This document shows positions 8,079-16,043 of a stretch of DNA of 64,000 bases, one piece after another. The DNA comes from Candidatus Salinicoccus stercoripullorum (GTDB lineage Bacteria; Bacillota; Bacilli; Staphylococcales; Salinicoccaceae): assembly GCA_019113295.1 (NCBI GenBank), contig DXHR01000035.1, positions 1 to 64,000 of the forward strand. The letters are read 5' to 3'. The position numbers were made by a program, and so were the translations under genes. Every line of letters begins with the position of its first letter. Position 1 is the first letter of the stretch. Under the pieces are notes generated by a model, which was given only the letters and a program-made list of their open reading frames with translations, was not told the DNA's origin and did no database searches.

Positions 8079-8375
8079 ATGGAATCGCATGAAAAACTCA
8101 GGACCAGGATTGATGACATCGACCGGGAACTTGTGGAACTTTTTGAGGCGAGGATGCATGTATCTTCAGAAATAGCGGAGTATAAACAGCGGAATGATAT
8201 TCCGATCTTCGATGAAGCAAGGGAAGAGGAAGTCGTTGAGAAGAATGTGGGAAGACTGGCAGATGAGACTCTGGGCCGTCATACAGATTCGTTTTTCAGG
8301 CATCTGATGGCACTCTCCAGGAAACGTCAGCATGAAAATCTGAAAAACAGCAAATCTCCCATTAATAATATATAG
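8079..8375 (+). CDS. Chorismate mutase, AroQ type
   Basis: Converts chorismate to prephenate, the TyrA substrate. This 98-residue all-helical protein shows the AroQ pattern: LRTRIDDIDRELVELFEARM near the N-terminus with the catalytic Arg, a conserved Lys in EIAEYKQRNDIPIFDEAREEEV, and a C-terminal helix FFRHLMALSRKRQ. In many Firmicutes this domain is fused to DAHP synthase; here it is a separate gene 20 bases after the synthase, with GAGGAGGG before its ATG. The two probably form one transcriptional unit and may interact. Confidence 0.92.
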   Translation: MESHEKLRTRIDDIDRELVELFEARMHVSSEIAEYKQRNDIPIFDEAREEEVVEKNVGRLADETLGRHTDSFFRHLMALSRKRQHENLKNSKSPINNI

Positions 8376-8380
8376 TGAGG

Positions 8381-8405
8381 AAGCCGGGTTGTTCCCGGCT
8401 TTTTA
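8381..8405 (+). terminator. Terminator after the chorismate mutase gene
   Basis: AGCCGGG (8382-8388) and CCCGGCT (8394-8400) form the stem, followed by a T run. Confidence 0.88.
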
Positions 8406-8411
8406 ATATGC

Positions 8412-8465
8412 AAAAACACCTTCGCTCCGGTACAGGATTCATTGTACTCAAGCGAAGGTATTTTC
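8412..8465 (-). terminator. Terminator of the met operon
   Basis: ACCTTCGCT (8418-8426) pairs with AGCGAAGGT (8451-8459), with an inner GTACA/TGTAC stem. On the minus strand it ends in GTTTTTG, downstream of metA; a short T run on the + strand could also act. Confidence 0.7.
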
Positions 8466-8492
8466 ATATACGGATATCGTTTTTTCATTTAA

Positions 8493-9425
8493 TCATTGCC
8501 GGTGTTTCTGTTTTACCATATCCTCCAGGTCGTAATACGTATTTTGATACGTTTCGTTTATCCAGTTGTTGAACAGTATGTGCCCATGGCTTTTCCAGTT
8601 GAAAACGGGAAGCCGGGCCGGTTCATCACCCGGGAAATAATTGAGGGGGGGATCTATATGCTGTCCCTCTGATACATCACGATCGTACTCCTTTTTCAAA
8701 GTATCACGTTCATATTCAAGGTGTCCGAATATGAACAGGTCCCTTCTGTCCTTTGATGCCGTGATATCCGGGCCGAAGTCGGGATGTTGAGTAAGGATTT
8801 CGAGCCCCGGTGTATTTCTGAGTGTCTTTAGATCGACTGTTGTATGCCGTGACTGCGGAACGCTGTATATATCATCAAAGCCACGGAGCAGAGGGTGTTC
8901 CGGATAAATATTGCTGTACTCAAAAATGCCGAAAAGCTTGGCGGGCAATTCCTGTTTTCCGATGTCAAAATAATGGTTGAGTGCAAACTGTGCGCCCCAG
9001 CATATGAAGAAGCGGGAATATACATGGGTTTGTGCCCAGTTGATGATATCCGTAAGCTCATCTATATAGTCCACCTGATCATATTCCAGTTTTTCAACCG
9101 GTGCCCCGGTGACGATCATACCGTCGAATTTCTGTTCCCTGACTTCATCAAAGGAATTATAATATTTCTGAAGGTGGCTGGTCGGTGTGTTGCGGCTGCG
9201 GTGGGTTGACATATACAGGAATTCGACATCAATCTGCAGAGGGGTATTACCCAGAAGACGGAGGAGATGCAGTTCGGTCTCTTCCTTTTTGGGCATAAGG
9301 TTCAGTATGAGCATCCGCAGTGGACGGATGTCCTGTGTATGTGCTCTTGACGCGCCTATGGTGTAGACATCTTCTTTTTTGAGGAGCTCCCTTACAGGAA
9401 GCCCCTCGATGATTTTGATAGGCAT
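8493..9425 (-). CDS. metA: Homoserine O-acetyltransferase, MetA type
   Basis: Acylates homoserine in methionine synthesis. The 310-residue protein carries the MetA catalytic residues at their usual positions: Cys142 (FICWGAQ), His235 and Glu237 (GHLEYE). Residue 111 is Glu (GAPVE); in this family Glu111 marks use of acetyl-CoA and Gly111 use of succinyl-CoA, so the product should be O-acetylhomoserine despite the frequent 'succinyltransferase' label. Its ATG directly follows the metY stop codon (TAA-ATG), implying translational coupling. The upstream partner uses O-acetylhomoserine, which agrees with the assignment. Confidence 0.95.
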   Translation of the reverse strand: MPIKIIEGLPVRELLKKEDVYTIGASRAHTQDIRPLRMLILNLMPKKEETELHLLRLLGNTPLQIDVEFLYMSTHRSRNTPTSHLQKYYNSFDEVREQKFDGMIVTGAPVEKLEYDQVDYIDELTDIINWAQTHVYSRFFICWGAQFALNHYFDIGKQELPAKLFGIFEYSNIYPEHPLLRGFDDIYSVPQSRHTTVDLKTLRNTPGLEILTQHPDFGPDITASKDRRDLFIFGHLEYERDTLKKEYDRDVSEGQHIDPPLNYFPGDEPARLPVFNWKSHGHILFNNWINETYQNTYYDLEDMVKQKHRQ

Positions 9426-10703
9426 TTATATCGCATCCAGACCTTTTTTGAGATCATCGAGAATATCGTCGATGTGCTCGAGACCGACGGAAAGGCGTAC
9501 TGTCTCAGGCTTTACGCCGCTTTTTTGTTGTTCTTCTTCCGTCAGCTGTGAATGTGTCGTTGAAGCGGGGTGGATCACCAGCGATTTGGCATCTCCTACA
9601 TTGGCAAGCATGGAGAAGAGTTCCAGCGATTCTATGAATTTTATGCCTCCGTCATACCCGCCGCTCACACCGAATGTGAAGACAGCCCCGGCTCCTTTGG
9701 AAAGGTATTCTTTCTGGAGCTCATGATAGGGACTGGAAGCAAGACCTGCGTAATCGACCCATTCCACTTTTTCATGCTGTTCGAGGAATTCGGCTACCTT
9801 CTGTGCATTTTCAACATGGCGTTCCATGCGAAGCGAGAGTGTTTCAATGCCCTGGGTCAGAAGGAAGGCATTGAATGGTGAGAGGGCTGCACCTGTGTCA
9901 CGGAGCAGGGTGGTCCTGATCTTGTACGCAAGTGCTGCAGGACCGAATGCCTCCGTAAACACGAGACCGTGATATGAAGGATCGGGTTCCGTCAGGCCCG
10001 GGAATTTGCCGTTATTCCAATCGAAATTGCCGCCATCAACTATGATACCGCCGATGGAAGTCCCGTGACCTCCGAGAAACTTGGTGGCGGAGTGCACGAC
10101 AACATGTGCACCGTGCTCAATCGGCCGGCAGAGATACGGCGTAGCGAAAGTGTTATCGACAATAAGGATGATGCCGTTATCATTCGCAATTTTGGCGAGT
10201 GCTTTAATGTCTTCCACGTTACCTTCAGGATTCCCGATGGTTTCGACGAATATCGCTTTGGTATTTTCCTTTATTTCACGTGAAACATTCTCCGGGTCTT
10301 TAGTATCGGTGAGTGTGACGTCTATGCCAAATTTTTTGAATGTATGTGTAAACAATGTATGAGTGCCGCCGTACAGGCTGGATGTCGAAATGACATGGTC
10401 CCCGGCGATTGCAACGGCCTGCACTGCATATGTGATTGCAGCCATTCCGGAGGCAACGCCCACCCCTGCAACACCACCTTCCAGCTCCGAAACGCGTACT
10501 TCAAGTGCATTTGTCGTCGGGTTCATGAGTCTTGTATATATATTTCCTGCATCTTTCAAACCAAACAGATCGGCTGCGTGCTTAGTATCATCAAAAGTGT
10601 AGGATGTTGTCTGATAGATTGGCAGAGCACGTGAATTCGTGGTCGGATCCACCGTCTGACCGGAATGCAGCTGCTTGGTTTCAAAACGGAATTCTTCTGT
10701 CAT
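9426..10703 (-). CDS. metY: O-acetylhomoserine sulfhydrylase (aminocarboxypropyltransferase)
   Basis: A PLP enzyme forming homocysteine from O-acetylhomoserine and sulfide. The 425-residue protein belongs to the Cys/Met metabolism family: YTRLMNPTTNALE, VASGMAA, the PLP-stacking Tyr in LYGGTHTLF, the Asp of IVDNTFATPY, and the PLP lysine at Lys208 in VVHSATKFLGGHGT. The long insert after the lysine (GGIIVDGGNFDW..) is typical of MetY rather than MetB/MetC. The start is ATG 10703, seven bases after GGAGG (10715-10711). It is the first gene behind the SAM riboswitch. Confidence 0.95.
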   Translation of the reverse strand: MTEEFRFETKQLHSGQTVDPTTNSRALPIYQTTSYTFDDTKHAADLFGLKDAGNIYTRLMNPTTNALEVRVSELEGGVAGVGVASGMAAITYAVQAVAIAGDHVISTSSLYGGTHTLFTHTFKKFGIDVTLTDTKDPENVSREIKENTKAIFVETIGNPEGNVEDIKALAKIANDNGIILIVDNTFATPYLCRPIEHGAHVVVHSATKFLGGHGTSIGGIIVDGGNFDWNNGKFPGLTEPDPSYHGLVFTEAFGPAALAYKIRTTLLRDTGAALSPFNAFLLTQGIETLSLRMERHVENAQKVAEFLEQHEKVEWVDYAGLASSPYHELQKEYLSKGAGAVFTFGVSGGYDGGIKFIESLELFSMLANVGDAKSLVIHPASTTHSQLTEEEQQKSGVKPETVRLSVGLEHIDDILDDLKKGLDAI

Positions 10704-10732
10704 TTTAACGCCTCCATATAATTTCAAATAAT

Positions 10733-10870
10733 AAAAAAAGAGCCTCCCTTTTTAAGATAAGGAGACTCCCATTTCACTCATCTTTCAGGAAAAAACCTGC
10801 TGGAGTTAGCACCTTACCGAAAAGGTTGCCGGGTTTCGTAGGGCCAGTCCCTCCACCGCTCTGGATAAGT
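10733..10870 (-). promoter_or_regulatory. SAM-I (S-box) riboswitch with terminator
   Basis: Read on the minus strand from 10870: CTTATCCAGAG, then GGTGGAGGGACTGGCCC, ACGAAACCCGGCAACC, AAGGTGCTAACTCC and AGCAGG, the conserved SAM-I core in order. A GAGTCTCC/GGGAGGCTC stem (about 10770-10741) with a T run follows as the terminator. SAM binding should stop transcription of metY-metA. Confidence 0.96.
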
Positions 10871-10889
10871 AATTATTTTATTGAGTATC

Positions 10890-10918
10890 ATCTTACTAAC
10901 TTCTTTCAGATTTGTCAA
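10890..10918 (-). promoter_or_regulatory. Promoter of the met operon
   Basis: On the minus strand, TTGACA (10918-10913), 17-base spacer, TAAGAT (10895-10890), about 20 bases before the riboswitch. Confidence 0.85.
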
Positions 10919-10979
10919 ACACTTTTAAACATTGGGATAAATAGACATGGAGATTTTAATCACAGTAAGGAGGATGTCT

Positions 10980-11222
10980 TTGGAAAATTCGGATTTTATA
11001 ACCATTCTTCTCACGGCACTTGTATTGATTCTTTTTATAGTGAGCCTCAGAGTGGCGGAGAGCATTATGAAAACTTCTGCAAGGAAAGACGAAATGATAA
11101 GAAAGGTTTGGAAGTATGACAGTCAAGGTAAAGAAAGGAATGAAACAATCGAGAGATTGATCCCGGATTCCAGCTTCAGGGAACGGGAGGCGGAATACCT
11201 GTATGGCAGAGCAATGAAATAG
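10980..11222 (+). CDS. Small single-pass membrane protein
   Basis: Unrecognised 80-residue protein with one N-terminal transmembrane helix (ITILLTALVLILFIVSLRVA) and a charged cytoplasmic tail. TTG 10980 is preferred as start because AAGGAGG (10967-10973) lies six bases upstream; in-frame ATGs at 10947 and 10974 are too far upstream or abut that site. The esterase gene begins 14 bases after its stop, so the two are likely cotranscribed. No function can be assigned. Confidence 0.62.
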   Translation: MENSDFITILLTALVLILFIVSLRVAESIMKTSARKDEMIRKVWKYDSQGKERNETIERLIPDSSFREREAEYLYGRAMK

Positions 11223-11236
11223 AAGGAGGAAGACAG

Positions 11237-11974
11237 ATGAAAATAGCACAGCCTGACCCGGTGTATCTGGAAAAAGGGGATAAAGCAGTCATTCTGCTGC
11301 ATTCCTTTACCGGTACCACCAGGGACATGAAGGAGCTCGGGGAATATCTGAATTCAAACGGTTACGCAGTGTCAATACCGATATTGGAGGGACACGGCAT
11401 GGGGCCGGATCCTTTGATTGAATCGAGCCCTTCCGAATGGTGGAATAACGTTATTGAAAGTTATGAAATGCTCAAGCGAAAGGGGTATGACAGCATTTCA
11501 ATCGCCGGAGTATCGCTTGGCGGTATACTGTCACTTAAAGCAGCCTATTCACTGGATGGTATCAATGGTGCTGTTGCGATGTCCGTCCCGCAGGGAAAGG
11601 ATATCGAAGACATTAATAAGAGAGTAGTATCCTATACAGAGAATTTCATGGAATTCATAGGCAGAAGTGACGAAGAAATTGACGAGCGGCTAAAGGAACT
11701 GGAGAGGGAACCCATGGCTTCCCTTCCGGAATTTGAATCACTGATCGATGAGGTACACAGCAGTCTCGGTGGTATCACAGTGCCGCTGGCTGTGAAATAC
11801 GGCGGCAAAGATGCTGCATTGTATGAAGAGAGTGCAGAACATATTTATAATAAGATTAACTCTGAAGCGAAAGATATGAAAGTATATCCAAATACCGGCC
11901 ATCTTATGACCAAAGGGAAAGATAAGACACTGCTGTTCAAGGATATACTGGATTTCCTTGATTCTGCAAATTGA
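11237..11974 (+). CDS. Carboxylesterase, Est30 type
   Basis: A 245-residue alpha/beta hydrolase resembling Geobacillus Est30 and B. subtilis YvaK, which hydrolyse short- to medium-chain esters. The oxyanion-hole motif HSFTG is at 22-26, the nucleophile Ser93 lies in GVSLGG, the acid is probably the Asp in GGKDAAL and the catalytic His is in NTGHLMT near the C-terminus. The cap segment around the WW in SEWWNNV is also shared with Est30. AGAAGGAGGA precedes ATG 11237. No secretion signal, so cytoplasmic. Confidence 0.9.
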   Translation: MKIAQPDPVYLEKGDKAVILLHSFTGTTRDMKELGEYLNSNGYAVSIPILEGHGMGPDPLIESSPSEWWNNVIESYEMLKRKGYDSISIAGVSLGGILSLKAAYSLDGINGAVAMSVPQGKDIEDINKRVVSYTENFMEFIGRSDEEIDERLKELEREPMASLPEFESLIDEVHSSLGGITVPLAVKYGGKDAALYEESAEHIYNKINSEAKDMKVYPNTGHLMTKGKDKTLLFKDILDFLDSAN

Positions 11975-11976
11975 AG

Positions 11977-12004
11977 ACACTGCCTGTAACGGCAGTGTTT
12001 TTGT
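11977..12004 (+). terminator. Terminator after the esterase gene
   Basis: ACACTGCC (11977-11984) pairs with GGCAGTGT (11991-11998), followed by TTTTTG. Confidence 0.88.
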
Positions 12005-12203
12005 GGACTTTAATTTTTAGGTCCAATAAAGAAATGTATGCGGATTTACCATTGCAGTGACATTCAGCTTCCTGACGATGATGGGGGGCTGACTCAAAGT
12101 CGCAAAAGGTTGCCGGCTATGGCGATATCGCAGGAAGTATCATCTTCCTGAATAAAAAGAACAGAACCAGAGTCTGACCAAAGAAACGATTCCCGGGTGT
12201 GCC

Positions 12204-12719
12204 TTATTTTATGGTTACATGCATGTTGGAGAGTATTTCAAGTGTCTTATCATGAAGATGGGAATTGGAGCTGGCGACAAGGTCTTTAGCAACAGTGATA
12301 TCTGCGTAGGGAAATATATTCTGTATGATCATGATGTTTGCAAGTATACAAACGTTAGTTTCGACACCGATGAATTCAATGGTCTGGTTGGTCTCTACCT
12401 CCTCAATATATTTTTCCTGGATTTTTTTTGCCTCTTCAGGAGGAATTCCGTAAAAGGTCTTAACGTATTCATCTCCGTATTTATACAGAAGATCAGAAAA
12501 GACGGGGTGGATTCCTTCATCAAACCGTATGCTGTCTGTCGTTCTGTTTCTATGCTCGAAGTCAGGATAGAGGTTTTTAGTGTAGATGATGGATTCATTC
12601 TCAGCAACCGCTTTATTTATACGTCCAGTTATCCTATGCTTTATCCTGTTCGCCCGCTCATTGTAGCTTGAACCGGATTCGGCAAAAGTATCATTCTGCA
12701 GGTCTATGGCAATAAGCAT
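12204..12719 (-). CDS. Cysteine hydrolase, isochorismatase family
   Basis: A 171-residue member of the isochorismatase/nicotinamidase fold. The catalytic triad appears as Asp6 (IDLQND), Lys87 (YVKTFYG) and Cys124 (IGVETNVCILAN), with the usual cis-peptide region GVETN before the cysteine. Similar proteins deamidate nicotinamide or hydrolyse small amides; the zinc-ligand pattern of true nicotinamidases (DxHxxxxH) is not seen, so a different amide substrate is likely. CAGGAGTGA precedes the start. Monocistronic; the upstream region is shared with the divergent guanidine riboswitch promoter. Confidence 0.85.
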   Translation of the reverse strand: MLIAIDLQNDTFAESGSSYNERANRIKHRITGRINKAVAENESIIYTKNLYPDFEHRNRTTDSIRFDEGIHPVFSDLLYKYGDEYVKTFYGIPPEEAKKIQEKYIEEVETNQTIEFIGVETNVCILANIMIIQNIFPYADITVAKDLVASSNSHLHDKTLEILSNMHVTIK

Positions 12720-12771
12720 TTATATATCACTCCTGTTTTATATGCTTTCTTAATATAAGGTACCCGCTATC

Positions 12772-12800
12772 TTGTATTTCTAAAGAAAACGTCCTATAAT
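12772..12800 (+). promoter_or_regulatory. Promoter of the guanidine riboswitch operon
   Basis: TTGTAT (12772-12777), 17-base spacer, TATAAT (12795-12800). Confidence 0.8.
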
Positions 12801-12821
12801 GAAGTCAAATGAACAATGAAT

Positions 12822-12940
12822 GCCCTCTAGGGTTCCGCTGCCTGTGCAGGTCAGGTCCGAGAGGGGGCTCATGGCATGCTGCCATGTCACGGAGGGACAA
12901 AAGCCCGGGAGAGAATAATATTCTCATCCCGGGCTTTTTA
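12822..12940 (+). promoter_or_regulatory. Guanidine-I (ykkC class) riboswitch
   Basis: Conserved ykkC elements occur in order: CTCTAGGGTTCCG (12825-12837), GGTCCGAGAG (12854-12863), ACGGAGGGACAAAAGCCCGG (12889-12908) and GGAGA. The AAGCCCGGGA arm (12901-12910) also forms the terminator stem with TCCCGGGCTT (12927-12936) plus a T run, so guanidine binding to the first half would free transcription into ykkCD. Confidence 0.94.
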
Positions 12941-12960
12941 TATTATTCTGGAGGGTTTTT

Positions 12961-13296
12961 ATGAATATGCAATGGATAAAAGTCGCCATAGCAAGCATCT
13001 TCGAAGTAGGCTGGGTCGTGGGATTGACACATGCAGACAGTTGGTATGAATGGCTTTTCACATTTATCGCAATATATGCCAGTTTTTATATGATGATCGA
13101 AGCCGGAAAATACCTGCCTGTCGGTACAGTCTATGCAGTGTTCGTCGGACTCGGTGCATTCGGTACAGTATTGTCTGAAATCATACTGTTCGGTGAACCG
13201 TTCAGACCGTTGAAGATAATATTGATAGCGTTGATTCTTGCTGGCGTAATCGGACTCAAGATGGTCACGGATGACAATGAAAGAGAGGTACGGTAA
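12961..13296 (+). CDS. ykkC: Paired SMR transporter subunit YkkC (guanidinium exporter)
   Basis: A 111-residue, four-helix small multidrug resistance protein. The conserved membrane Glu that binds the cation and protons is in IASIFEVGW near residue 14, and the loop motif GTVYAVFVGLGAFG is intact. It forms a tandem with ykkD two bases downstream, as in B. subtilis, where the pair acts as a heterodimer. The guanidine riboswitch in front and the family's known role imply proton-coupled export of guanidinium. GGAGGG lies five bases before ATG 12961. Confidence 0.92.
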   Translation: MNMQWIKVAIASIFEVGWVVGLTHADSWYEWLFTFIAIYASFYMMIEAGKYLPVGTVYAVFVGLGAFGTVLSEIILFGEPFRPLKIILIALILAGVIGLKMVTDDNEREVR

Positions 13297-13298
13297 CC

Positions 13299-13613
13299 AT
13301 GGATTGGTTTTCATTGGTCACTGCTGGTTTGTTTGAAGTCACAGGGGTATTATCAATCAATAAACTTCACAGGGACAAAAATATTTCTTCACTGCTGATA
13401 TTGCTGACAAGTTTCGGTTTGTCTTTCCTGTTCCTCGCCTATGCGCTCCAGACATTGCCGATGGGGACAGCATACGCAGTATGGACAGGTATCGGTGCAT
13501 CCGGAGGAGCACTTTTGGGCATGTTCTTCTATGATGAATCCAAGAATTGGAAGCGGGTTGCATTCATCCTTCTCATCATTTTCGCAGTCGTCGGGCTGAA
13601 ATTGATTTCATGA
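13299..13613 (+). CDS. ykkD: Paired SMR transporter subunit YkkD (guanidinium exporter)
   Basis: A 104-residue four-helix SMR protein, partner of YkkC. Conserved Glu in TAGLFEVTG near residue 13 and the MGTAYAVWTGIGASG motif are present. The start is two bases after the ykkC stop, with GAGAGGTACGG upstream inside the ykkC end. Its stop codon overlaps the stop of the converging LysR gene. The two subunits probably insert in opposite orientations to form the exporter. Confidence 0.92.
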   Translation: MDWFSLVTAGLFEVTGVLSINKLHRDKNISSLLILLTSFGLSFLFLAYALQTLPMGTAYAVWTGIGASGGALLGMFFYDESKNWKRVAFILLIIFAVVGLKLIS

Positions 13614-14504
13614 TTCGAAATGATGGTTTTCTATGCTGTCTTCATTGAGCATATCAACCATTGTGCGCGTGCTTTTTGAATGGAATTTGACACCCGGTGT
13701 AAGCAGATGGAAATAGCGGGTAAGCTCTGTGCTTTCTCCATTTATGATTTTAAGCGAACCCGTCTTCAATTCTTCACCGACGGTATAATGCGACAGGAGC
13801 GTAAGCCCCAGGCCGTTCGTAACGGTACTCTTTACAGCCTGTGTACTGCTGAGAGTGATGGTCTCCGGGTTGATGCCGAGTGAGGAGAATAGCTGATCCT
13901 GATAGCTTCTTGTTCCGGAACCATCTTCCCTGACAATCCAGGTGGCCGCCCCGAGCGCTTTATTATCAAGGGAGTCCGGCGTGTACCGATTACCTATGAT
14001 ATACATCCGATCCCTGATCAGCCGGGTGATATTGAGGTTTTTATCAGTCTCACGTTCTTCATCTTCAATGATACCGATATCAAGATCATGAGAATCGACC
14101 ATCCTGATGATGGATGCTGAGTTGCTTATTGAGACGTCGGGTTTGATTCCCGGATGTCTTCTGATCAGCTGTGCAATCATTTTGGGAAGGATATATTCCC
14201 CGTATGTATAACTGGCACCAATATGTACAGGGCCTTTGGATTCATTCTGGAGATCCTGTATAAGATGCTGCATCCTTTCATCGATACCGATCATCTCATT
14301 GGCATAATGGTAATAGATTTCACCTGCAGGATTTAATTTAAGGAGTTTTCCTGATCTGTCGATGAGCGTGACACCGAGTTCTTCCTCCAGTTTCTTTATA
14401 TAGTTCGAGACGGCGGGCTGGGACATATGCAGCGATTCCGCAGCAAGGGTGAAACTTTTTTTATCGACGACGGTCACGAATACTTTAAGTGTCTGGTTTA
14501 TCAT
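13608..14504 (-). CDS. LysR family transcriptional regulator
   Basis: A 298-residue LysR regulator: winged helix at residues 1-60 (FTLAAESLHMSQPAVSNYIKKLEEELG) and a periplasmic-binding-protein-like effector domain. The closest known types are CysL/YwfK-like regulators of sulfur metabolism, which is inference from the neighbour. It is divergent from the YeiH-family transporter, with about 100 bases between starts, and is likely its activator. ATG 14504 is chosen over 14510 because GGAGGGG (14517-14511) is then six bases away. Confidence 0.88.
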   Translation of the reverse strand: MINQTLKVFVTVVDKKSFTLAAESLHMSQPAVSNYIKKLEEELGVTLIDRSGKLLKLNPAGEIYYHYANEMIGIDERMQHLIQDLQNESKGPVHIGASYTYGEYILPKMIAQLIRRHPGIKPDVSISNSASIIRMVDSHDLDIGIIEDEERETDKNLNITRLIRDRMYIIGNRYTPDSLDNKALGAATWIVREDGSGTRSYQDQLFSSLGINPETITLSSTQAVKSTVTNGLGLTLLSHYTVGEELKTGSLKIINGESTELTRYFHLLTPGVKFHSKSTRTMVDMLNEDSIENHHFES

Positions 14505-14605
14505 CAGCATCCCCTCCCCATAACTGAATGGTTATCAATGTCATCATTATATACTATTTAACTTATCTTTCATATGGCGCTATCATGAATTATGGAGGCG
14601 TTATT

Positions 14606-15601
14606 ATGATGGGAACTGTTAAAACAAAAGGTTTCATGACTGGAATATTGTTTACACTGATTATTGCCGTATTCGGAATGCTTCTTGCAAAATTGCCGAT
14701 TTTAGAATACATCGGGCCTTTGGCAACTGCAATAATACTTGCGTTTCTATACCGTCAGATTTTTGGCTACCCGTATAAAATGACATCCGGTATACAATTT
14801 TCTTCCAAGATCCTGCTTCGGGCGGCAATTATACTGTACGGATTGAAACTGAATATAGATGTCATACTTTCAGAGGGGCTGACGCTTCTTGCGCAGTCTG
14901 TCATCGTCATCACTTTTTCGATTGTAATCTCATTCATTCTGGCGAAGATGATAAAGGCTGATATGAATATCTCCATGCTGGTGGGTGTCGGAACAGGTGT
15001 GTGCGGCGCAGCTGCGATAGCCGCTGTCGCGCCGATACTCAAATCGAAGGACGAAGACACAGCGATCAGCATCGGCATCATTGCACTGTTGGGGACACTT
15101 TTTTCAATCGCCTACATTTTCCTGGAACCATATCTCCCGATGAAGCCGGATGAGTACGGTTCGTGGGCGGGTCTCAGCCTGCATGAACTCGCCCATGTCG
15201 CCCTCGCAGCAGAACCTGCGGGCACCAATGCGCTCGCCCTCGCATTGCTTGCAAAATTATCGAGGGTGTTTCTGCTGATCCCGCTGTGCTTCATACTGAT
15301 TTTTTTCATGAGGAGAAGGGAAAGTAAAGAGAGTGTCAAAAAAATCCCTTTCCCCTACTTTCTCATCGGTTTTGTACTGATGAGCATTTTGAACAGTTAT
15401 GTACTGGGGAATCATTTAACCATGCCGGAAAAGGTGATGGAAGGCATTTCAGACATTACATCTCTCCTGCTTGCGATGGCAATGACCGCCCTCGGGTTGA
15501 ACATCGATCTGCTGAGTACGGTACGTCGTGCCTCAAAACCCTTTGCAGTGATACTGTCCGTATCCATCATGCTTTCTGTCCTTGTTTATATAATGATATA
15601 G
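14606..15601 (+). CDS. YeiH family putative sulfate exporter
   Basis: A 331-residue membrane protein of the UPF0324/YeiH family with about ten helices and the family motif GVGTGVCGAAAIAAVAP near residues 127-143. The second signature is LSLHELAHV, followed by AMTALGLNID. Some members export sulfite or sulfate or respond to cysteine status; no direct evidence of substrate here. The start is ATG 14606, seven bases after GGAGG (14594-14598); the longer frame from 14528 has no ribosome-binding site. Paired with the divergent LysR gene. Confidence 0.88.
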   Translation: MMGTVKTKGFMTGILFTLIIAVFGMLLAKLPILEYIGPLATAIILAFLYRQIFGYPYKMTSGIQFSSKILLRAAIILYGLKLNIDVILSEGLTLLAQSVIVITFSIVISFILAKMIKADMNISMLVGVGTGVCGAAAIAAVAPILKSKDEDTAISIGIIALLGTLFSIAYIFLEPYLPMKPDEYGSWAGLSLHELAHVALAAEPAGTNALALALLAKLSRVFLLIPLCFILIFFMRRRESKESVKKIPFPYFLIGFVLMSILNSYVLGNHLTMPEKVMEGISDITSLLLAMAMTALGLNIDLLSTVRRASKPFAVILSVSIMLSVLVYIMI

Positions 15602-15632
15602 AAAAAGCCGCTCCCAAATAGGGAGCGGCCTG
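15602..15632. terminator. Terminator between converging genes
   Basis: GCCGCTCCC (15607-15615) and GGGAGCGGC (15621-15629) form a strong stem. The T run is on the minus strand (GGCTTTTTC), so it mainly serves termination leftwards, with weaker action on the + strand. Confidence 0.65.
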
Positions 15633-15644
15633 TAATACTCTAAT

Positions 15645-15995
15645 TTAGACGAGGTACTGTTCAACATTCTCATTGTTTGTCACAATGAGAAATACCTTGC
15701 CTTTATCCATTTCAGCCTCATAATTTTTTGCTTCGGCTTCATCGAAACCGATGTTCTGAAGCTTGCTGCGCAGTTCGTCACCTTTCTTTTCGAATGGTGC
15801 TTTGACAGCATCTCCCACACCCATTTCGCTTGCGCCTACAGTGTTTATTCCTGTATTTTTAGCGATTCTTTTTGTTCTGTCATCATCATGTGAAATGACA
15901 TAGATATCTTCGTCCTTCACATTTTTGGCGGAAATCTTTTTGATGTCTTCCTGGAGTGTTTCATCATTTTCATATTCTTTGATAAAAGGTTTCAT
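15645..15995 (-). CDS. General stress protein, YflT/GSP17M family
   Basis: A 116-residue cytoplasmic protein with the general stress protein 17M fold: an N-terminal KEYENDETLQEDI segment, IYVISHDDDRTKRIA, and the helix FDEAEAKNYEAEMDKGKVFLIV typical of YflT/YsnF N-terminal domains. B. subtilis YflT belongs to the sigma-B regulon. ATG 15995 follows a strong GGAGGAG. A sigma-B-like promoter lies about 60 bases upstream, supporting stress induction. The biochemical role of the family is unknown. Confidence 0.82.
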   Translation of the reverse strand: MKPFIKEYENDETLQEDIKKISAKNVKDEDIYVISHDDDRTKRIAKNTGINTVGASEMGVGDAVKAPFEKKGDELRSKLQNIGFDEAEAKNYEAEMDKGKVFLIVTNNENVEQYLV

Positions 15996-16043
15996 AAATA
16001 TTACTCCTCCTAAAGAAATGTTTTCTATCAGTACAATAGTCAT

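Noticed and set aside
12005-12203. Possible gene remnant between esterase and cysteine hydrolase
   Set aside because: No open frame with a ribosome site and no recognisable protein similarity; treated as plain intergenic DNA.
12219-12671. 150-codon open frame on the + strand
   Set aside because: Antisense to the cysteine hydrolase, which has its full catalytic triad.
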